Positions 42,192 to 51,590 are shown, counted from the stretch's first letter. The stretch is 64,000 nucleotides of DNA from Chloroflexota bacterium (GCA_026708035.1 JAPOVQ010000030.1:144852-208851); one strand, 5' to 3'. Translations and numbers: made by a program. Notes: generated by a model from the sequence alone, not told the origin.

Positions 42192-42743
42192 TTTGCCTGC
42201 TTCAGCAGAAGCCTATGGCAAGGCGAGTGGCCCGCGGCGGGGAGTTTCACCGTCGGCGAGGCTTGGATGACCTAAGGCGGCGTACCGAGACTGCCCGTGC
42301 GCAAGTGGCTGCGAACGGGACTGCCGGCGAACCAAGAAAGGACCTCGTTCTGGGGCGGTTGGTGCCCGTGACAGGGCGCTCATCGGTCACCGCTCGGTCC
42401 TCGTCGGCCCCGAGCATCCCGATCCTCGCTAGCTAGGCCAGCTGCATGCGAGGACGTACGACGGATCCGCGGGGCGCGGCGACACGGCGCTTCTGGCGCC
42501 GCCCGCTACATCACAGACCCCATCGCCTCGCCGCCCGACACCGTCGTCTCGCTAGAGGCGACATTCCGAGGCACCTCAAACCAGGGCAAATTCGTCTTGT
42601 GAATAATGTCCCGACAAAACACAAGGGGTTCGCGTCGTGTAACTATTATGGTGTTTCCTCAGTTCTCCCCATAATCTGCGCCCCCCGCCGGGTGCCGGGT
42701 CCCTGCCTGCTCGGTACACACCGCTTGCCGGACACCGCGCAGG
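42192..42743. other. Noncoding stretch within the element
   Basis: No frame resembles a known family on either strand. The middle (42590-42670) is locally AT-richer. Confidence 0.45.
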
Positions 42744-43175
42744 TCACGGCGCAGCGTCGACGAGGCTGCGGAGTGCCACCGCCACCGCCTCGCCCACGGT
42801 CGGTCGGTAGACACTTGAGAGATGCGAGCGACTCATCCCCATCTCGCGGCCGATGGCCGCGATGGACTCGCCGCTCGCGTATCGCTCAAGGAACCGGCGT
42901 TCGCGAGAGGAAAGCGCGGGAAGCGAGACATCAACGGCACGCATCAACAGCTCCTGCAGCGCGAGCACGCAGCCGTGTGGGTTGTCGGGGTGGCGCCGCT
43001 TGGCAAAACGGAGCACGCCGGGCAGCTTGACCAGCGGAGAGCGACGCAGCCGCATGGGCCGGTCGAGATCCCTCAGACACGTGTCCACTAGGCGCGTCCA
43101 CTCCGCCAGCGATCGCCGACCTGGCTGCGCAGCGGCCTGGCGGACGACTCCAGCCGTAGCCATGGCGTTCATCAT
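42744..43175 (-). CDS. Small HTH protein, possible regulator paired with the integrase
   Basis: 143 residues (a second Met at residue 5 is an alternative start). The C-terminal part 'LSSRERRFLERYASGESIAA' and 'IGREMGMSRSHLSSVYR' has the form of a sigma-70 region 4 / LuxR-type helix-turn-helix. The N-terminal half has 'GVLRFAKRRHPDNPHGCVLA', without a known domain. It lies 124 bases downstream of the integrase on the same strand and could be an excisionase-like factor or a regulator of the element. Confidence 0.6.
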   Translation of the reverse strand: MMNAMATAGVVRQAAAQPGRRSLAEWTRLVDTCLRDLDRPMRLRRSPLVKLPGVLRFAKRRHPDNPHGCVLALQELLMRAVDVSLPALSSRERRFLERYASGESIAAIGREMGMSRSHLSSVYRPTVGEAVAVALRSLVDAAP

Positions 43176-43299
43176 CCGGCCAGGTCGGCCCCGGCGGGAA
43201 TACAGGAATCCGTAATCCGAGCCGACTTGACACCGGCGCGTTATAGGGTCCAGGTCCCACCAACCATGAGCGAACGGCGATCCCGCACAGGTGGTCGAC

Positions 43300-44397
43300 C
43301 TACGTGGCGATTTCGATCAGGTCGCCGTTGTCCGTGCGGAGGACGAGTTGCCCGCCCTTGACGGCCACGATTCGCGCGCTGGCGGCGCGGCGGCCCGCCC
43401 GTGCCGCCCGGCGAAACGTCCGTCCGTTCGGCAGCCGGTCCAGCGGCGAGTGCGCCCGGTGGCGGCTCACCACGTCCGACGAGGCGAGATGCAGATAGTG
43501 GTTCACCATCATCAGCGTCGTGTGGCCCAGAATTCGCTGCAGCGTCAGCACGTCGCCGCCGGCTCGGAGATAGGTCACCCCGAAAGTGTGGCGAAAGCGA
43601 TGCGGGTGGATGTTCGCCAGATTGGCCCGCGCCCCCAGCCGCTTGAGCACGCGCCCGAGGGTGTAGCGCGTCAACGGCCGGCGCTGGCGCGTCAGAAACA
43701 CCCGGTCCGCATCCGGGTCCGGGTCGTCCGGCCACGGGCGCGCCAGCTGCAGGTACCGATCCACCATCGACCGCGCGCGCTGGCCCAAGGCAACCGTGCG
43801 GTCGCGGGCGCCCTTGCCCCCGCGCACCCGCACTTCGCCCGAGGCCAGGTCGAGGTCCGCCACCCGCAGCCGGCAGAGCTCGGAGGAGCGCAGGCCGGTA
43901 TCGAGCAGCACGCTCAGGATGGCCAGATCGCGCAGGCCCAGGGGCGAGCGCGGATCGCAGGCCTCCAGCAGCCGCTGCTGATCGTCCGCCGCGATGGGCT
44001 CAACCTCGCGCGTCGGCAGCCGCCCGGGCCGAAACGTCCCCAGTGGATGGGCGTCCACGTACCCGGCCTCGGCGAGCCATCCGGCGAACGCCCGCAGCAC
44101 GCGACAATAACCGTTGACGGTGTGCGCGGCCCGGCGCTCGCCCTCGTGTCCCGGCTTGCGCCGCGGGCGAGCCATGGGAGCGGTGCGCAGATGGCGCTGC
44201 CACCGCCGGGCCAGGTCGAGCGTCAGCGCGCCGACCTCGCCCGCCGCCACGCTGTCGGCGTAGTGCGCGAAGCGGCGCAACACGGCGCATTTCCAGCCCA
44301 GCGTGGCGCGCGACTGGCCCTCGGCCTCGCAGGCCGCCAGGTACTCCGCAATGGCCTCGGAGAGAGGCGCGCTGGTCCCGATCGGCATGTTCCCCAT
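43300..44397 (-). CDS. Tyrosine recombinase / integrase
   Basis: About 365 residues from ATG 44395-44397 (an in-frame ATG 33 bases upstream is possible). The N-terminal SAM-like core-binding domain begins 'LSEAIAEYLAACEAEGQSRA'. The catalytic domain has Arg in 'TGLRSSELCRLRVADLDL', a Lys-containing beta-hairpin 'VRGGKGARDRTVAL', the 'HPHRFRHTFGVTYLRAGG' box, 'ILGHTTLMM' and the nucleophile Tyr in 'VNHYLHLAS'. All six active-site positions appear present. The C-terminal 60 residues are basic. It lies about 225 bases from the tRNA-Leu 3' half at 44622, the usual position of an integrase beside its attachment site, so this repeat is its likely target. Confidence 0.92.
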   Translation of the reverse strand: MGNMPIGTSAPLSEAIAEYLAACEAEGQSRATLGWKCAVLRRFAHYADSVAAGEVGALTLDLARRWQRHLRTAPMARPRRKPGHEGERRAAHTVNGYCRVLRAFAGWLAEAGYVDAHPLGTFRPGRLPTREVEPIAADDQQRLLEACDPRSPLGLRDLAILSVLLDTGLRSSELCRLRVADLDLASGEVRVRGGKGARDRTVALGQRARSMVDRYLQLARPWPDDPDPDADRVFLTRQRRPLTRYTLGRVLKRLGARANLANIHPHRFRHTFGVTYLRAGGDVLTLQRILGHTTLMMVNHYLHLASSDVVSRHRAHSPLDRLPNGRTFRRAARAGRRAASARIVAVKGGQLVLRTDNGDLIEIAT

Positions 44398-44621
44398 GAT
44401 CCTGCCTCCGGCGTCGGCGGAGCGGTCCAAGCGTCCGCCGACCGTTGGCCGGACGTCGGGAAGCGCAGGGGAGCGTTTGGCAGGCGTTGGATTTCGTGGC
44501 TGAGGCTAGTGCCCTTGGTCACGACTTCGAAAAAGCTAGTGACCATTCGCAGGCCTCGGCGCCGCGGCGGCCGCTGCCGCCGGAGCTTCGCCCCATCAGG
44601 TTTGACGGGGCCGACGTCAAG

Positions 44622-44675
44622 GGTGCCGAGGGCGGGACTCGAACCCGCACAGCCCGGAGGCCACTAGCCCCTCAA
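44622..44675 (-). repeat. tRNA-Leu(GAG) 3' half, attachment-site-like copy 3
   Basis: A 54-base copy identical by eye to 20645-20698. On the minus strand it spans the anticodon loop to the discriminator end of tRNA-Leu(GAG). The bases above 44675 (cagagaccaaccc...) do not form the 5' half, so this is not the intact gene, which must be elsewhere. It probably marks the integrase-proximal end of the element. Confidence 0.82.
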
Positions 44676-44901
44676 CAGAGACCAACCCAACGCTGGTCAC
44701 CACAGTAGCGTCTCGATTCAACCTACTGCCCATGGTCGCCGTAACGTCCGCAGGCTAGTAAACCCAATCCGCGAAATGCAGTTTCCAAACCACCGAAAAC
44801 CGGTAGTAATTGCATTTTATCCGATAATCTCGACTGTGCCTATCCCCTCGGTGCCATAACGACGCGGCTTCCGAGCTCTCGCTCGCTCGAGTCATTGGCC
44901 A

Positions 44902-45324
44902 TCAGTCCGCCCCGGCATCCGTGAACGGGTTGATTATCCGCAGGCCGCCATAGTCCTGCTCCGCGCTGAAGTCCTCGGAGTAGACGGCTCCGCACCCAGC
45001 AAGGCGCGCTGCGGCGAGAATTGCCCCGTCCCAATAGGACAATCTGAACCGGTGGCTGATGATAGCTGCGGCCTGAAATATCTCCACGGTCATGGCCTGA
45101 ACCGGCAAGGTGAGGATCGGCTCCAGGAACTTCAACGCCTGGCCGTGGCTCAGGCAATCCCGCCGAGTGGGCCGCGTGGCCTGGTGATAGAACTCTTGGA
45201 GCACTTGCACCGACACGGCAAGATTAGGCTCCGAGAGCAGTGCTCGTGCGCGATGGCGCCTTTCTGGGTCTGCCGTCGCTCGGCTTGCCGCGTAGATGAG
45301 CACGTTGGTGTCGACGAAGCGCAC
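44902..45324 (-). CDS. PIN-domain toxin, VapC-type
   Basis: 140 residues of the PIN ribonuclease fold, as in VapC toxins that cut tRNA or rRNA. Acidic residues: 'MRFVDTNVLIYAAS' (first Asp), 'SVQVLQEFYHQATR' (Glu), 'SYWDGAILAAA' (Asp) and 'YSEDFSAEQDYGG' (last Asp in a SEDF motif). The catalytic set is complete and the length is normal. It follows the antitoxin gene by 22 bases on the same strand and would be cotranscribed. It is next to the tRNA-Leu attachment-like repeat, typical for stabilising mobile DNA. Confidence 0.88.
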   Translation of the reverse strand: MRFVDTNVLIYAASRATADPERRHRARALLSEPNLAVSVQVLQEFYHQATRPTRRDCLSHGQALKFLEPILTLPVQAMTVEIFQAAAIISHRFRLSYWDGAILAAARLAGCGAVYSEDFSAEQDYGGLRIINPFTDAGAD

Positions 45325-45346
45325 GCTGCAACTCCCCCGCCATCAT

Positions 45347-45652
45347 CTAAGGCCTCGGTGCGGTTTCGGCAATCTCCGCTCTGGCCCGCGCCCGGTCGTA
45401 CAAGTCCTCCTGGGGCAGGCTATCTCGTGGGTCCAATCCCACCCCGCGCGCATCGAAATCCGCAATCACCTCATTCAGGAGCCGGCCCCGCCGCTCGGCC
45501 GCAGTCTCCATGCGCGCTTCCCCCGCCTGCCCGACGGCCAGGGTCCGCAAGTAGTCCCGCACCAGAGCCGACACAGAGGTGTCGAGCTCCGCCGCGCGAA
45601 TGCGGGCATGCCGGTAAGTCGCGTCATCTACGGAGACGGTGATGTTCTTCAT
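45347..45652 (-). CDS. Ribbon-helix-helix antitoxin, VapB-like
   Basis: About 101 residues from ATG 45650-45652 (three residues after an earlier in-frame start). 'KNITVSVDDATYRHARIRAA' and 'ELDTSVSALVRDYLRTLAV' form the ribbon-helix-helix DNA-binding domain. The charged C-terminal half ('GRLLNEVIADFDARG...RARAEIAE') should wrap the toxin. It is the first gene of the toxin-antitoxin pair, and such proteins repress their own promoter. The promoter would lie in 45653-45720, which is AT-richer than its surroundings. Confidence 0.85.
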   Translation of the reverse strand: MKNITVSVDDATYRHARIRAAELDTSVSALVRDYLRTLAVGQAGEARMETAAERRGRLLNEVIADFDARGVGLDPRDSLPQEDLYDRARARAEIAETAPRP

Positions 45653-46024
45653 TTGCCACAATCTCGCAGATATAGTGGCTCACAGTATAGATCGGCGAGC
45701 CACAGCGATCGCGCTGGCGTTCTGCATGACACGTTGTGGCGCTGCCCCTAACTCTATCTCGGCGACGAGCCGCGCTTGATTGAGAAGTCGCGTTCCACCC
45801 CGGTGAGCCCCGAGTCGGGAACCTGGATTCTAAGCTCAAGTGCACTCGGCTGGCCTGCGGGCTACGGCCTGGCCAGCCCATTGGCAGGCTTCGAGCAGTC
45901 GTGGTTGCTGTGGGTAGAACGAGCTCCAGACGCTGGCCCCAGGACGCGGATCCTCACAGGACTATTCGGGTCCTGCCTGAAACGTCGATCTTCACGTCAC
46001 CGCCCTCACGAATTCGCCACTCAT

Positions 46025-46550
46025 GTGGCCTCTTCCCGAGATGTAGCGACGGGCGAGACTGATCTCGACGACCGCAGCGGCCACACTTCGGTAGCCCCGA
46101 AGACCTGAGAGGGAGTGCGACCCTGGGTCCGACGCCCGGAGTGGGTGCGGTAGTAGTACCGGACACTTCGCGCCAGATCGGTGCGCAGGGCCGCGAAGCG
46201 AGAGATCAAGGCGCCGGCAGGGGCGGGACAGTTGCACTCCTCCACGAGGGTATTGTGGACATGCTCGACACAGCCGTCACACTCGGGCTGACCCGCGTAG
46301 ACCCGTGTACTGCCGAGGCCGGCATCGGCCAGCGCCTGCCAGACCACGTCGCTGGTGAACTCGCTGGCGTTGGCGATGCTGACGCGCTGGACTAGCCAGC
46401 CGTGGCGGGCCAAGTCTGCAGCAACCTGCTGCGCCTGGGCCGCGAATTGGCGTGCGGCGGGCGGGCGCGGCGTGTTGTGGCGGGCGGCCCGAGTGTAGTC
46501 GGAGACTACATCACTGGCGGCGTACGGCCAGATGCACTCCCGCGGGCCTG
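46025..46550. mobile_element. Degraded IS481-type element fragment
   Basis: The left end 'cctcttcccgagatgtagcg' matches the inner part of the left end of the element at 29353 almost exactly. Transposase codons follow on the minus strand (46413-46021), with 'NASEFTSDVVWQALADAG' and 'DGCVEHVHNTL'. The second catalytic Asp is lost (STDNASEF becomes SIANASEF). Similarity continues to about 46550, then stops. It is a dead 3' part of an IS relative. Confidence 0.78.
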
Positions 46551-46720
46551 GGGGTCGGGCCCGGCGATCCCTTGCTCCCCTCTTCAGATGAGGCCGACGA
46601 TGCTGTCGTTGCTGGAGTCGACGACGAGGGCGTGGTGGTGAAGGGATTGGCAGTCGCAGTCTGGTCTTCGTTCCAGCCCAATGCTAGGTCCACGTACTCT
46701 TTCATGGCGGATCGCTTCAC
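46511..46720 (-). pseudogene. N-terminal fragment of an unknown gene cut by the IS remnant
   Basis: From ATG 46720 the frame reads 'MKEYVDLALGWNEDQTATAN' (after a 5-residue lead) and a Ser/Thr-rich stretch 'TTTPSSSTPATTASSASSEE'. It then enters IS-derived sequence at about 46550. The upstream 150 bases are AT-rich and could be its promoter. No family is recognised. Confidence 0.35.
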
Positions 46721-46875
46721 TTGAAATGCGAACTCATTGTTGATATTGAGTAGCCTTCCATAGCTTCAGGGTTTCCATGTCCAGCTCTTCCTGCTTCCGA
46801 ATTCTCAAGACTATCGACGCAACTTACCGATAGTCGTACTGAATAAACAGTCGTGGAATCAGCAATTGTACGCGT

Positions 46876-48693
46876 TCAGTCGATTGCTGTGTCTTTGGGT
46901 CGCAAGAACTGCATGTCACAGAGCTGCCGGTAGAGATCGCAGCGCTCGTAGAGGTCCTCGTGGCGGCCGGAATCGAGCACTCGGCCTTCGTCAAGCACCA
47001 CGATTGAATCCGCGCGGCGCACCGTGGCGAGCCGGTGGGCGATGACAAGCGACGTTCGTCCGCGCGAAAGGGTTTGAAGCGCCTGCTGGATGTGCAACTC
47101 CGTCTCCGTGTCAACGTTAGCCGTCGCTTCGTCAAGGATTAGGATTCGCGGATCTCGCGCCACGGCCCGGGCAAAGCTAATGAGCTGCCGTTGGCCGACG
47201 CTCAGGTTGCCCCCGCGCTCTTCCAGCACCGTGTTGTAGCCGTCGGGCAGGCGCGTGATGAATTCGTGCGCCCCGGCGGCCTTGGCCGCGTCGGCGATGT
47301 CGTCTTCGGTGAGGTCGGTCTGGTTGTGCCGGATATTCTCGCGCACGGTTGCCGAGAAGAGGAAGGGCTCTTGCGGGACGATGCCTATCTGGTGCGTCAG
47401 CGAATCCAAGGTGATGTTCCGTAGGTTCTGTCTATCCACCGTGATGCGCCCGCTCGTGACGTCGTACAGGCGCATCAGCAGCGACACGAAGGTTGTTTTG
47501 CCGGAGCCGGTCGGCCCCACCAGCGCCACCGTCTCTCCCGGCTCCACCGCCACGCTTATGTCACGCAGGACCGGTTTCCCGGGTTCGTACTCGAAGGAGA
47601 CGTTCTCGTACCGGACCCGGCCGGACACCGGAGGTAGGGCTATGGCGTCGGGAGCCGTGCGCACCTCGGGCTCGACCTCCAGCAGCTCGACGGCCCGATC
47701 TGCCGCCACCAACGCCCGGGTGAGTTGGCCGAACTCGCCGGTCAAGTCCCCTATGGGCTCGAAAAGCCGCTCGATGTACAGCGCAAAGGCGACCAGCAGG
47801 CCGGCGGAGAGGGACGCGCCGATCCCTTGGCCGATGACTAGAATGATGACCGCCAGAGCCAGAGCCGCGAGAAGTTCGACGGACGGCCACAGCCCATAGC
47901 GGTAGCGCGCGGACCGCAGCGCGGCGCGCAGGTTGATCTGGTTCACATCCTGGAAGGCGCGGGTGTTTTGCTGCTGTCGGTTGAGGCTCTGCACCACTCG
48001 GATACCCGCCACGTTCTCTTGGATGCTCGCGTTGACCTCGGCGATGGTCTCGCGAGATCGTCGTATGGGCCGGTGAGCAATCCGACGCCAGAACGCCAGG
48101 CTGGGAATCAGCAGCGCCACGAACGCCAGCGTGATCCCCGCCAGCAGAGCGTCAAGGGCCAGCATGGCGGCCGCAATGCCGACCACGCTTATGAAATTCA
48201 CCGCCGACGGCGCGACAACCCAGAGTGCGTCCGCCAGCTGCTCCACGTCGTTCTGGACGCGCGACATGATCTTGCCCACCTGGTGACGGTCGTAGAAGGA
48301 CATGGACAGGCGCTGCGCGTGCGCGACGAGTTTGGTGCGGATATCAAACACCACCCACTCCGCGATGGTCACCATGGTCCGGCTATGGAACAGACCCGTG
48401 GCCAAGCGAGCCGCGGCGATGAGGCCGAAGAGCCCCACGCTGGCGGCGAAGCCGAGCAGATCGCCTCCAGGGGTTGCGCCCAGGTGGTCGATGGCCTGCT
48501 TGACCGCCCACGGCAGCGCGACGACCGTGCCGCTGTACGCCAGCATGGCGACGACCGCCAGCGCCAGCCGTCCGCGGTATGGGCGAAAGTGCCGCAGCAG
48601 CCAGAACAACGTCCGCCAATAGCGCGTCTGGCGTTCTTGCTCGAGGTCAAGTTGCGTCCGGCCGGCAGCCGCCTGAGCTCCTGCTGTCGCCAT
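46876..48693 (-). CDS. ABC exporter half-transporter, partner B
   Basis: 605 residues: a six-helix type-I exporter membrane domain (about 30-330) followed by an ATPase domain. Walker A is 'VGPTGSGKTTFVS', the signature is 'LSVGQRQLISFARA' (second Gly of LSGGQ changed to Val), Walker B is 'ILILDEATANVD' with the catalytic Glu present, and the H-loop is 'VIAHRLATV'. It starts 18 bases after the partner gene ends, on the same strand. The altered signature pairs with the altered Walker B of the partner, so the two should form a heterodimer with one working and one degenerate ATP site. Such pairs export drugs, lipids or peptides. Confidence 0.93.
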   Translation of the reverse strand: MATAGAQAAAGRTQLDLEQERQTRYWRTLFWLLRHFRPYRGRLALAVVAMLAYSGTVVALPWAVKQAIDHLGATPGGDLLGFAASVGLFGLIAAARLATGLFHSRTMVTIAEWVVFDIRTKLVAHAQRLSMSFYDRHQVGKIMSRVQNDVEQLADALWVVAPSAVNFISVVGIAAAMLALDALLAGITLAFVALLIPSLAFWRRIAHRPIRRSRETIAEVNASIQENVAGIRVVQSLNRQQQNTRAFQDVNQINLRAALRSARYRYGLWPSVELLAALALAVIILVIGQGIGASLSAGLLVAFALYIERLFEPIGDLTGEFGQLTRALVAADRAVELLEVEPEVRTAPDAIALPPVSGRVRYENVSFEYEPGKPVLRDISVAVEPGETVALVGPTGSGKTTFVSLLMRLYDVTSGRITVDRQNLRNITLDSLTHQIGIVPQEPFLFSATVRENIRHNQTDLTEDDIADAAKAAGAHEFITRLPDGYNTVLEERGGNLSVGQRQLISFARAVARDPRILILDEATANVDTETELHIQQALQTLSRGRTSLVIAHRLATVRRADSIVVLDEGRVLDSGRHEDLYERCDLYRQLCDMQFLRPKDTAID

Positions 48694-48711
48694 CAGCCTC
48701 GACCTCGGTGG

Positions 48712-50460
48712 TCACGCATCCGCGTTGCCCCCGCGCAGCTCATCAGCCGGACGAAGCTGGAGGTCGTGAATCCGGCGATAGGGGCCATCCCGTTGCAGCA
48801 GGTCGTCGTGGGTGCCTTGCTCGACGATCCGGCCTTGGTCGAGCACCAGAATGAGGTCCGCGCGTCGGACCGTGGAGAGCCGGTGGGCGATGACGAACGA
48901 GGTTCGCCCCCGGAGCACCTGCGCCATCGCCTGCTGGATCAGCGCCTCGGTCTCGACGTCAACGCTGGACGTGGAGTCGTCAAGAATCAGAATGGGAGGC
49001 GCCAGCAAGAGCGTGCGGGCAATGGCGAGCCGCTGCCGCTGGCCACCGGAGAGGGTGACGCCGCGTTCACCCACCCACGTCGCATAGCCGTCCGGCAGGC
49101 TCTCGATGAATTCATGCAGTTGGGCCGTCTGGGCGGCTCGAACCACGTCCTCCATTGACGCATCGTCGACGCCGTACGCGATGTTGTCCCGAATGGTCGC
49201 CGAAAAGACGAACACGTCCTGCATGACGATGCCAACGCTGCGTCGCAGCGACTCGAGCGTCACGTCCCGGACATCCACGCCGTCGATGGTGATGCAGCCG
49301 GCGGATGCGTCATAAAACCGGGGCAGCAGGTGCGCGATGGTGCTCTTGCCGGAGCCCGTGCCCCCGACGATCGCCGCTGACTGACCGGGACGTACCTCAA
49401 ACGACACGTCGTGCAACGCGGGCACGCCGTCGGTGTAGGCGAATGACACCGAGTCGAACACGACGTGCCCCGTGGCGGACAGCTCCCGGGCATCCGCGGC
49501 AACGCCGAGCGGGTTCCTGGTGTCGAGAACCTCGAAGATGCGCCCGCCGGCGGCCACGGCGGCGGAAAAGAGTCGCACCCGCCACTCCAGGCCCGTGACG
49601 GCACCGCCCAACATCACCAGGAACAGCACAAATGCCGCCAGCGTTCCGGCAGTGATAATGCCCTGCTGCACCTGCCATCCGCCAACGAGCAGAATCCCTG
49701 CGGTCAGGACGGCGTACAGGAAGCTGAGGACGGCATCCCTGGTCACGGAAAGCCGGTCGGCGAGAATAAAGTTGGTGGCGACCGCACTGGCCCTCTCTCG
49801 AAACCGCAGCTGCTCGTAGTCCTGGGCGCCTAGGGCCTTGACCGTTCGAATTCCAGTCAGACTCTCTTGGAGCAGGGTGTTCATGCGTCCTGTTTCCCGA
49901 TAGGCCTCTCGATAGATCCGAAACAGTCGGGCGGCTAAGGCGATCCCAAACCCCGAGATCATCAGGGAGCCGATGAGGACCATGAGACCCAGCTGCCAAT
50001 TCATGCTGAGCATGACGATGGTGGCGAGGAAAAACAGGGTGAGAAACGCGATGCCGCGCATCACGCCGACCGATACGAATATGGCGCAGGCGTCGGCGTC
50101 GACGGTTGCCCGTGACATCAGGTCGCCGGTCTTCTGGCGGTCGTAGAACCCGAAGTTGAGCCATTGCAGCTTGTCGACGAAGTCGTTCCGGAGCCGATAC
50201 TCGGTCACCCGGCCGACGCGTTCGGCCAGGTAGAGGCCCAGGAACCCCAACACCGCCCGGACCACACCAGCCGCGATCATCAGGACCGCGATCAGCGTCA
50301 GCGCATCACGGCCTTGCGCTAGAAGCGCGTCCACGGCGTCGCCGGCAAGGCGCGGAAGCACCACGCGCGGCACGATCGAGGCAACCGTTACGACGGCTGT
50401 CACGATGACGAGCGCCCGCTCCGTCAGGGCATACTTGACGAGACGGATTAGGGTCGGCAT
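48712..50460 (-). CDS. ABC exporter half-transporter, partner A (degenerate Walker B)
   Basis: 582 residues with the same architecture as its neighbour. It begins 'MPTLIRLVKYALTERALVIV' and has the type-I exporter coupling segment 'LMSRATVDADACAIFVS'. ATPase motifs: Walker A 'VGGTGSGKSTIA', intact signature 'LSGGQRQRLAIART', and Walker B 'ILILDDSTSSVD' with Asp where the catalytic Glu belongs, the usual mark of the degenerate site in heterodimeric exporters. H-loop 'VIAHRLSTV'. It is the first gene of the two-gene unit. The substrate is unknown. Confidence 0.93.
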   Translation of the reverse strand: MPTLIRLVKYALTERALVIVTAVVTVASIVPRVVLPRLAGDAVDALLAQGRDALTLIAVLMIAAGVVRAVLGFLGLYLAERVGRVTEYRLRNDFVDKLQWLNFGFYDRQKTGDLMSRATVDADACAIFVSVGVMRGIAFLTLFFLATIVMLSMNWQLGLMVLIGSLMISGFGIALAARLFRIYREAYRETGRMNTLLQESLTGIRTVKALGAQDYEQLRFRERASAVATNFILADRLSVTRDAVLSFLYAVLTAGILLVGGWQVQQGIITAGTLAAFVLFLVMLGGAVTGLEWRVRLFSAAVAAGGRIFEVLDTRNPLGVAADARELSATGHVVFDSVSFAYTDGVPALHDVSFEVRPGQSAAIVGGTGSGKSTIAHLLPRFYDASAGCITIDGVDVRDVTLESLRRSVGIVMQDVFVFSATIRDNIAYGVDDASMEDVVRAAQTAQLHEFIESLPDGYATWVGERGVTLSGGQRQRLAIARTLLLAPPILILDDSTSSVDVETEALIQQAMAQVLRGRTSFVIAHRLSTVRRADLILVLDQGRIVEQGTHDDLLQRDGPYRRIHDLQLRPADELRGGNADA

Positions 50461-50699
50461 GTAGGTTTGGGGTCTTTAGTGGTCTGCGAGGACTTTTCGG
50501 CCGATCAAAACGTGCCAAGACCACATGAGTCGCGGGGCGCTGCGTCCTCAACGTTGCCCGGCCGCTGCCGGGGCGTCAATCGGTCGGCGTAGGCACGCTT
50601 ACTCGGGGTGGCTGTACCTATAGACATTGCCTCGAAGGTGGCGCGGCACCAGCTTCCCGACGTAGTAGCTCCAGAACTGCAATCTCGGGCACTCTGTCA

Positions 50700-51169
50700 T
50701 GGAACACCCAGAGGCCGCGGTCCGGTTTTCGGTCGGGAAATGCGCTCGCCCATCTGCTCCTTCACGATGTTCTGTGCATCCGTGAAGTGAACGACGGGGA
50801 TCGCTGCGGGCACTTTGGGAGGCTTGGCGCTGAGCGGCCGAAGGGAGGACGCCTCACGGTCGGCGATGTTTTGCACCATCGCTGCAATCACCGCGTTGAG
50901 CATGGCCATAACGGAGCGGTGATCCTCAGTGAAGCCCATCTCGATGTCGAGCGACACGTACTCGCTGGTGTGCCGAGTGGTGTCGTGAGGTTTGGCGCGG
51001 AAGAGGGGACCAACCTCGCAGACGCGTTCGAACACGCCGGCGAGGATCTGCTTATAGAGTTTCGGGCTCTGCGGAGGTAGCCCGTTCGACCAAAGTAGTC
51101 GACCTCGAAGAGATCTGTGCCCGATTCTGTGCCGGAGCCGACGATGTGTGGCGGCGCTTCTAGGCCGGG
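50700..51169 (-). pseudogene. Fossil of an archaeal-type aspartyl-tRNA synthetase
   Basis: Two frames joined by a frameshift near 51070. The first reads 'PPHIVGSGTESGTDLFEVDY' and 'FGRTGYLRR'. The second reads 'LYKQILAGVFERVCEVGPLF' and 'RAKPHDTTRHTSEYVSLDIE'. Together they follow class II motif 2 and its surroundings in non-discriminating AspRS (usual 'FERVFEVGPVFRAE...TRHL-EF-S-D-EM'). About 140 of some 430 residues remain; the N-terminal anticodon-binding domain and motif 3 are missing. A recent decay product or transferred fragment, since the protein pattern is still clear. Confidence 0.82.
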
Positions 51170-51590
51170 TGCCGGGAGTACGGTTCTATAGGTCACACGC
51201 GAGCGATTCCCCCGTGATGGGTGGAAGTTCGCCCAGCAAGCTGAGGGACGAGTTGCCAAGCAGGCAGGACTTCTCCACGTTGCTGGAGGTGAAGGTGCTG
51301 TCCGGTCAGATCAGACGGTGTGACTACGGTGCAGTGGAGTATGCGAACAGGCTATTGGGTTTGGGCATCTCGCGGCGGCGAGGCGTTGCAGTCGCCGTCG
51401 GACGACGACGGCCTCGCCCGCCGGGCCTCCGTCCGCGTAGGCGCCGCCGTGCTGGCGGTGCCCGCGTTGGACGTGCCGCGGTACGTAGCGCGGATTCCCA
51501 CCGGGACCTTCGTGCTGAGCCAGCGCCTCGACGAGCCCGCCAGCCATGCCGGGGCCGCCTGGCCCCGGTGACCAGCGCGCTTCGAGGGCC

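Larger units (their letters stand above)
20645..44675. mobile_element. Putative integrative element bounded by tRNA-Leu 3'-half direct repeats
   Basis: Two identical 54-base tRNA-Leu(GAG) 3' halves in the same orientation bound this segment. A tyrosine integrase (43300-44397) and a small HTH regulator lie at the right end, about 225 bases from the repeat, where integrases of tRNA-targeting elements usually sit. The cargo is mostly exported proteins, a sensor kinase and fossils; I see no conjugation, replication or phage structural genes. Two tRNA-Thr 3' ends inside suggest nesting or accretion. The exact limits and present mobility are inferred. Confidence 0.5.

Noticed and set aside
43291..44667. 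458-codon plus-strand frame opposite the integrase
   Set aside because: The minus strand carries all tyrosine-recombinase motifs; the plus frame is an antisense artefact running into the tRNA fragment.
19671..44675. Three intact tRNA-Leu genes
   Set aside because: None has a D-arm or 5' acceptor strand; all stop at the anticodon loop, so they are repeats or scars.
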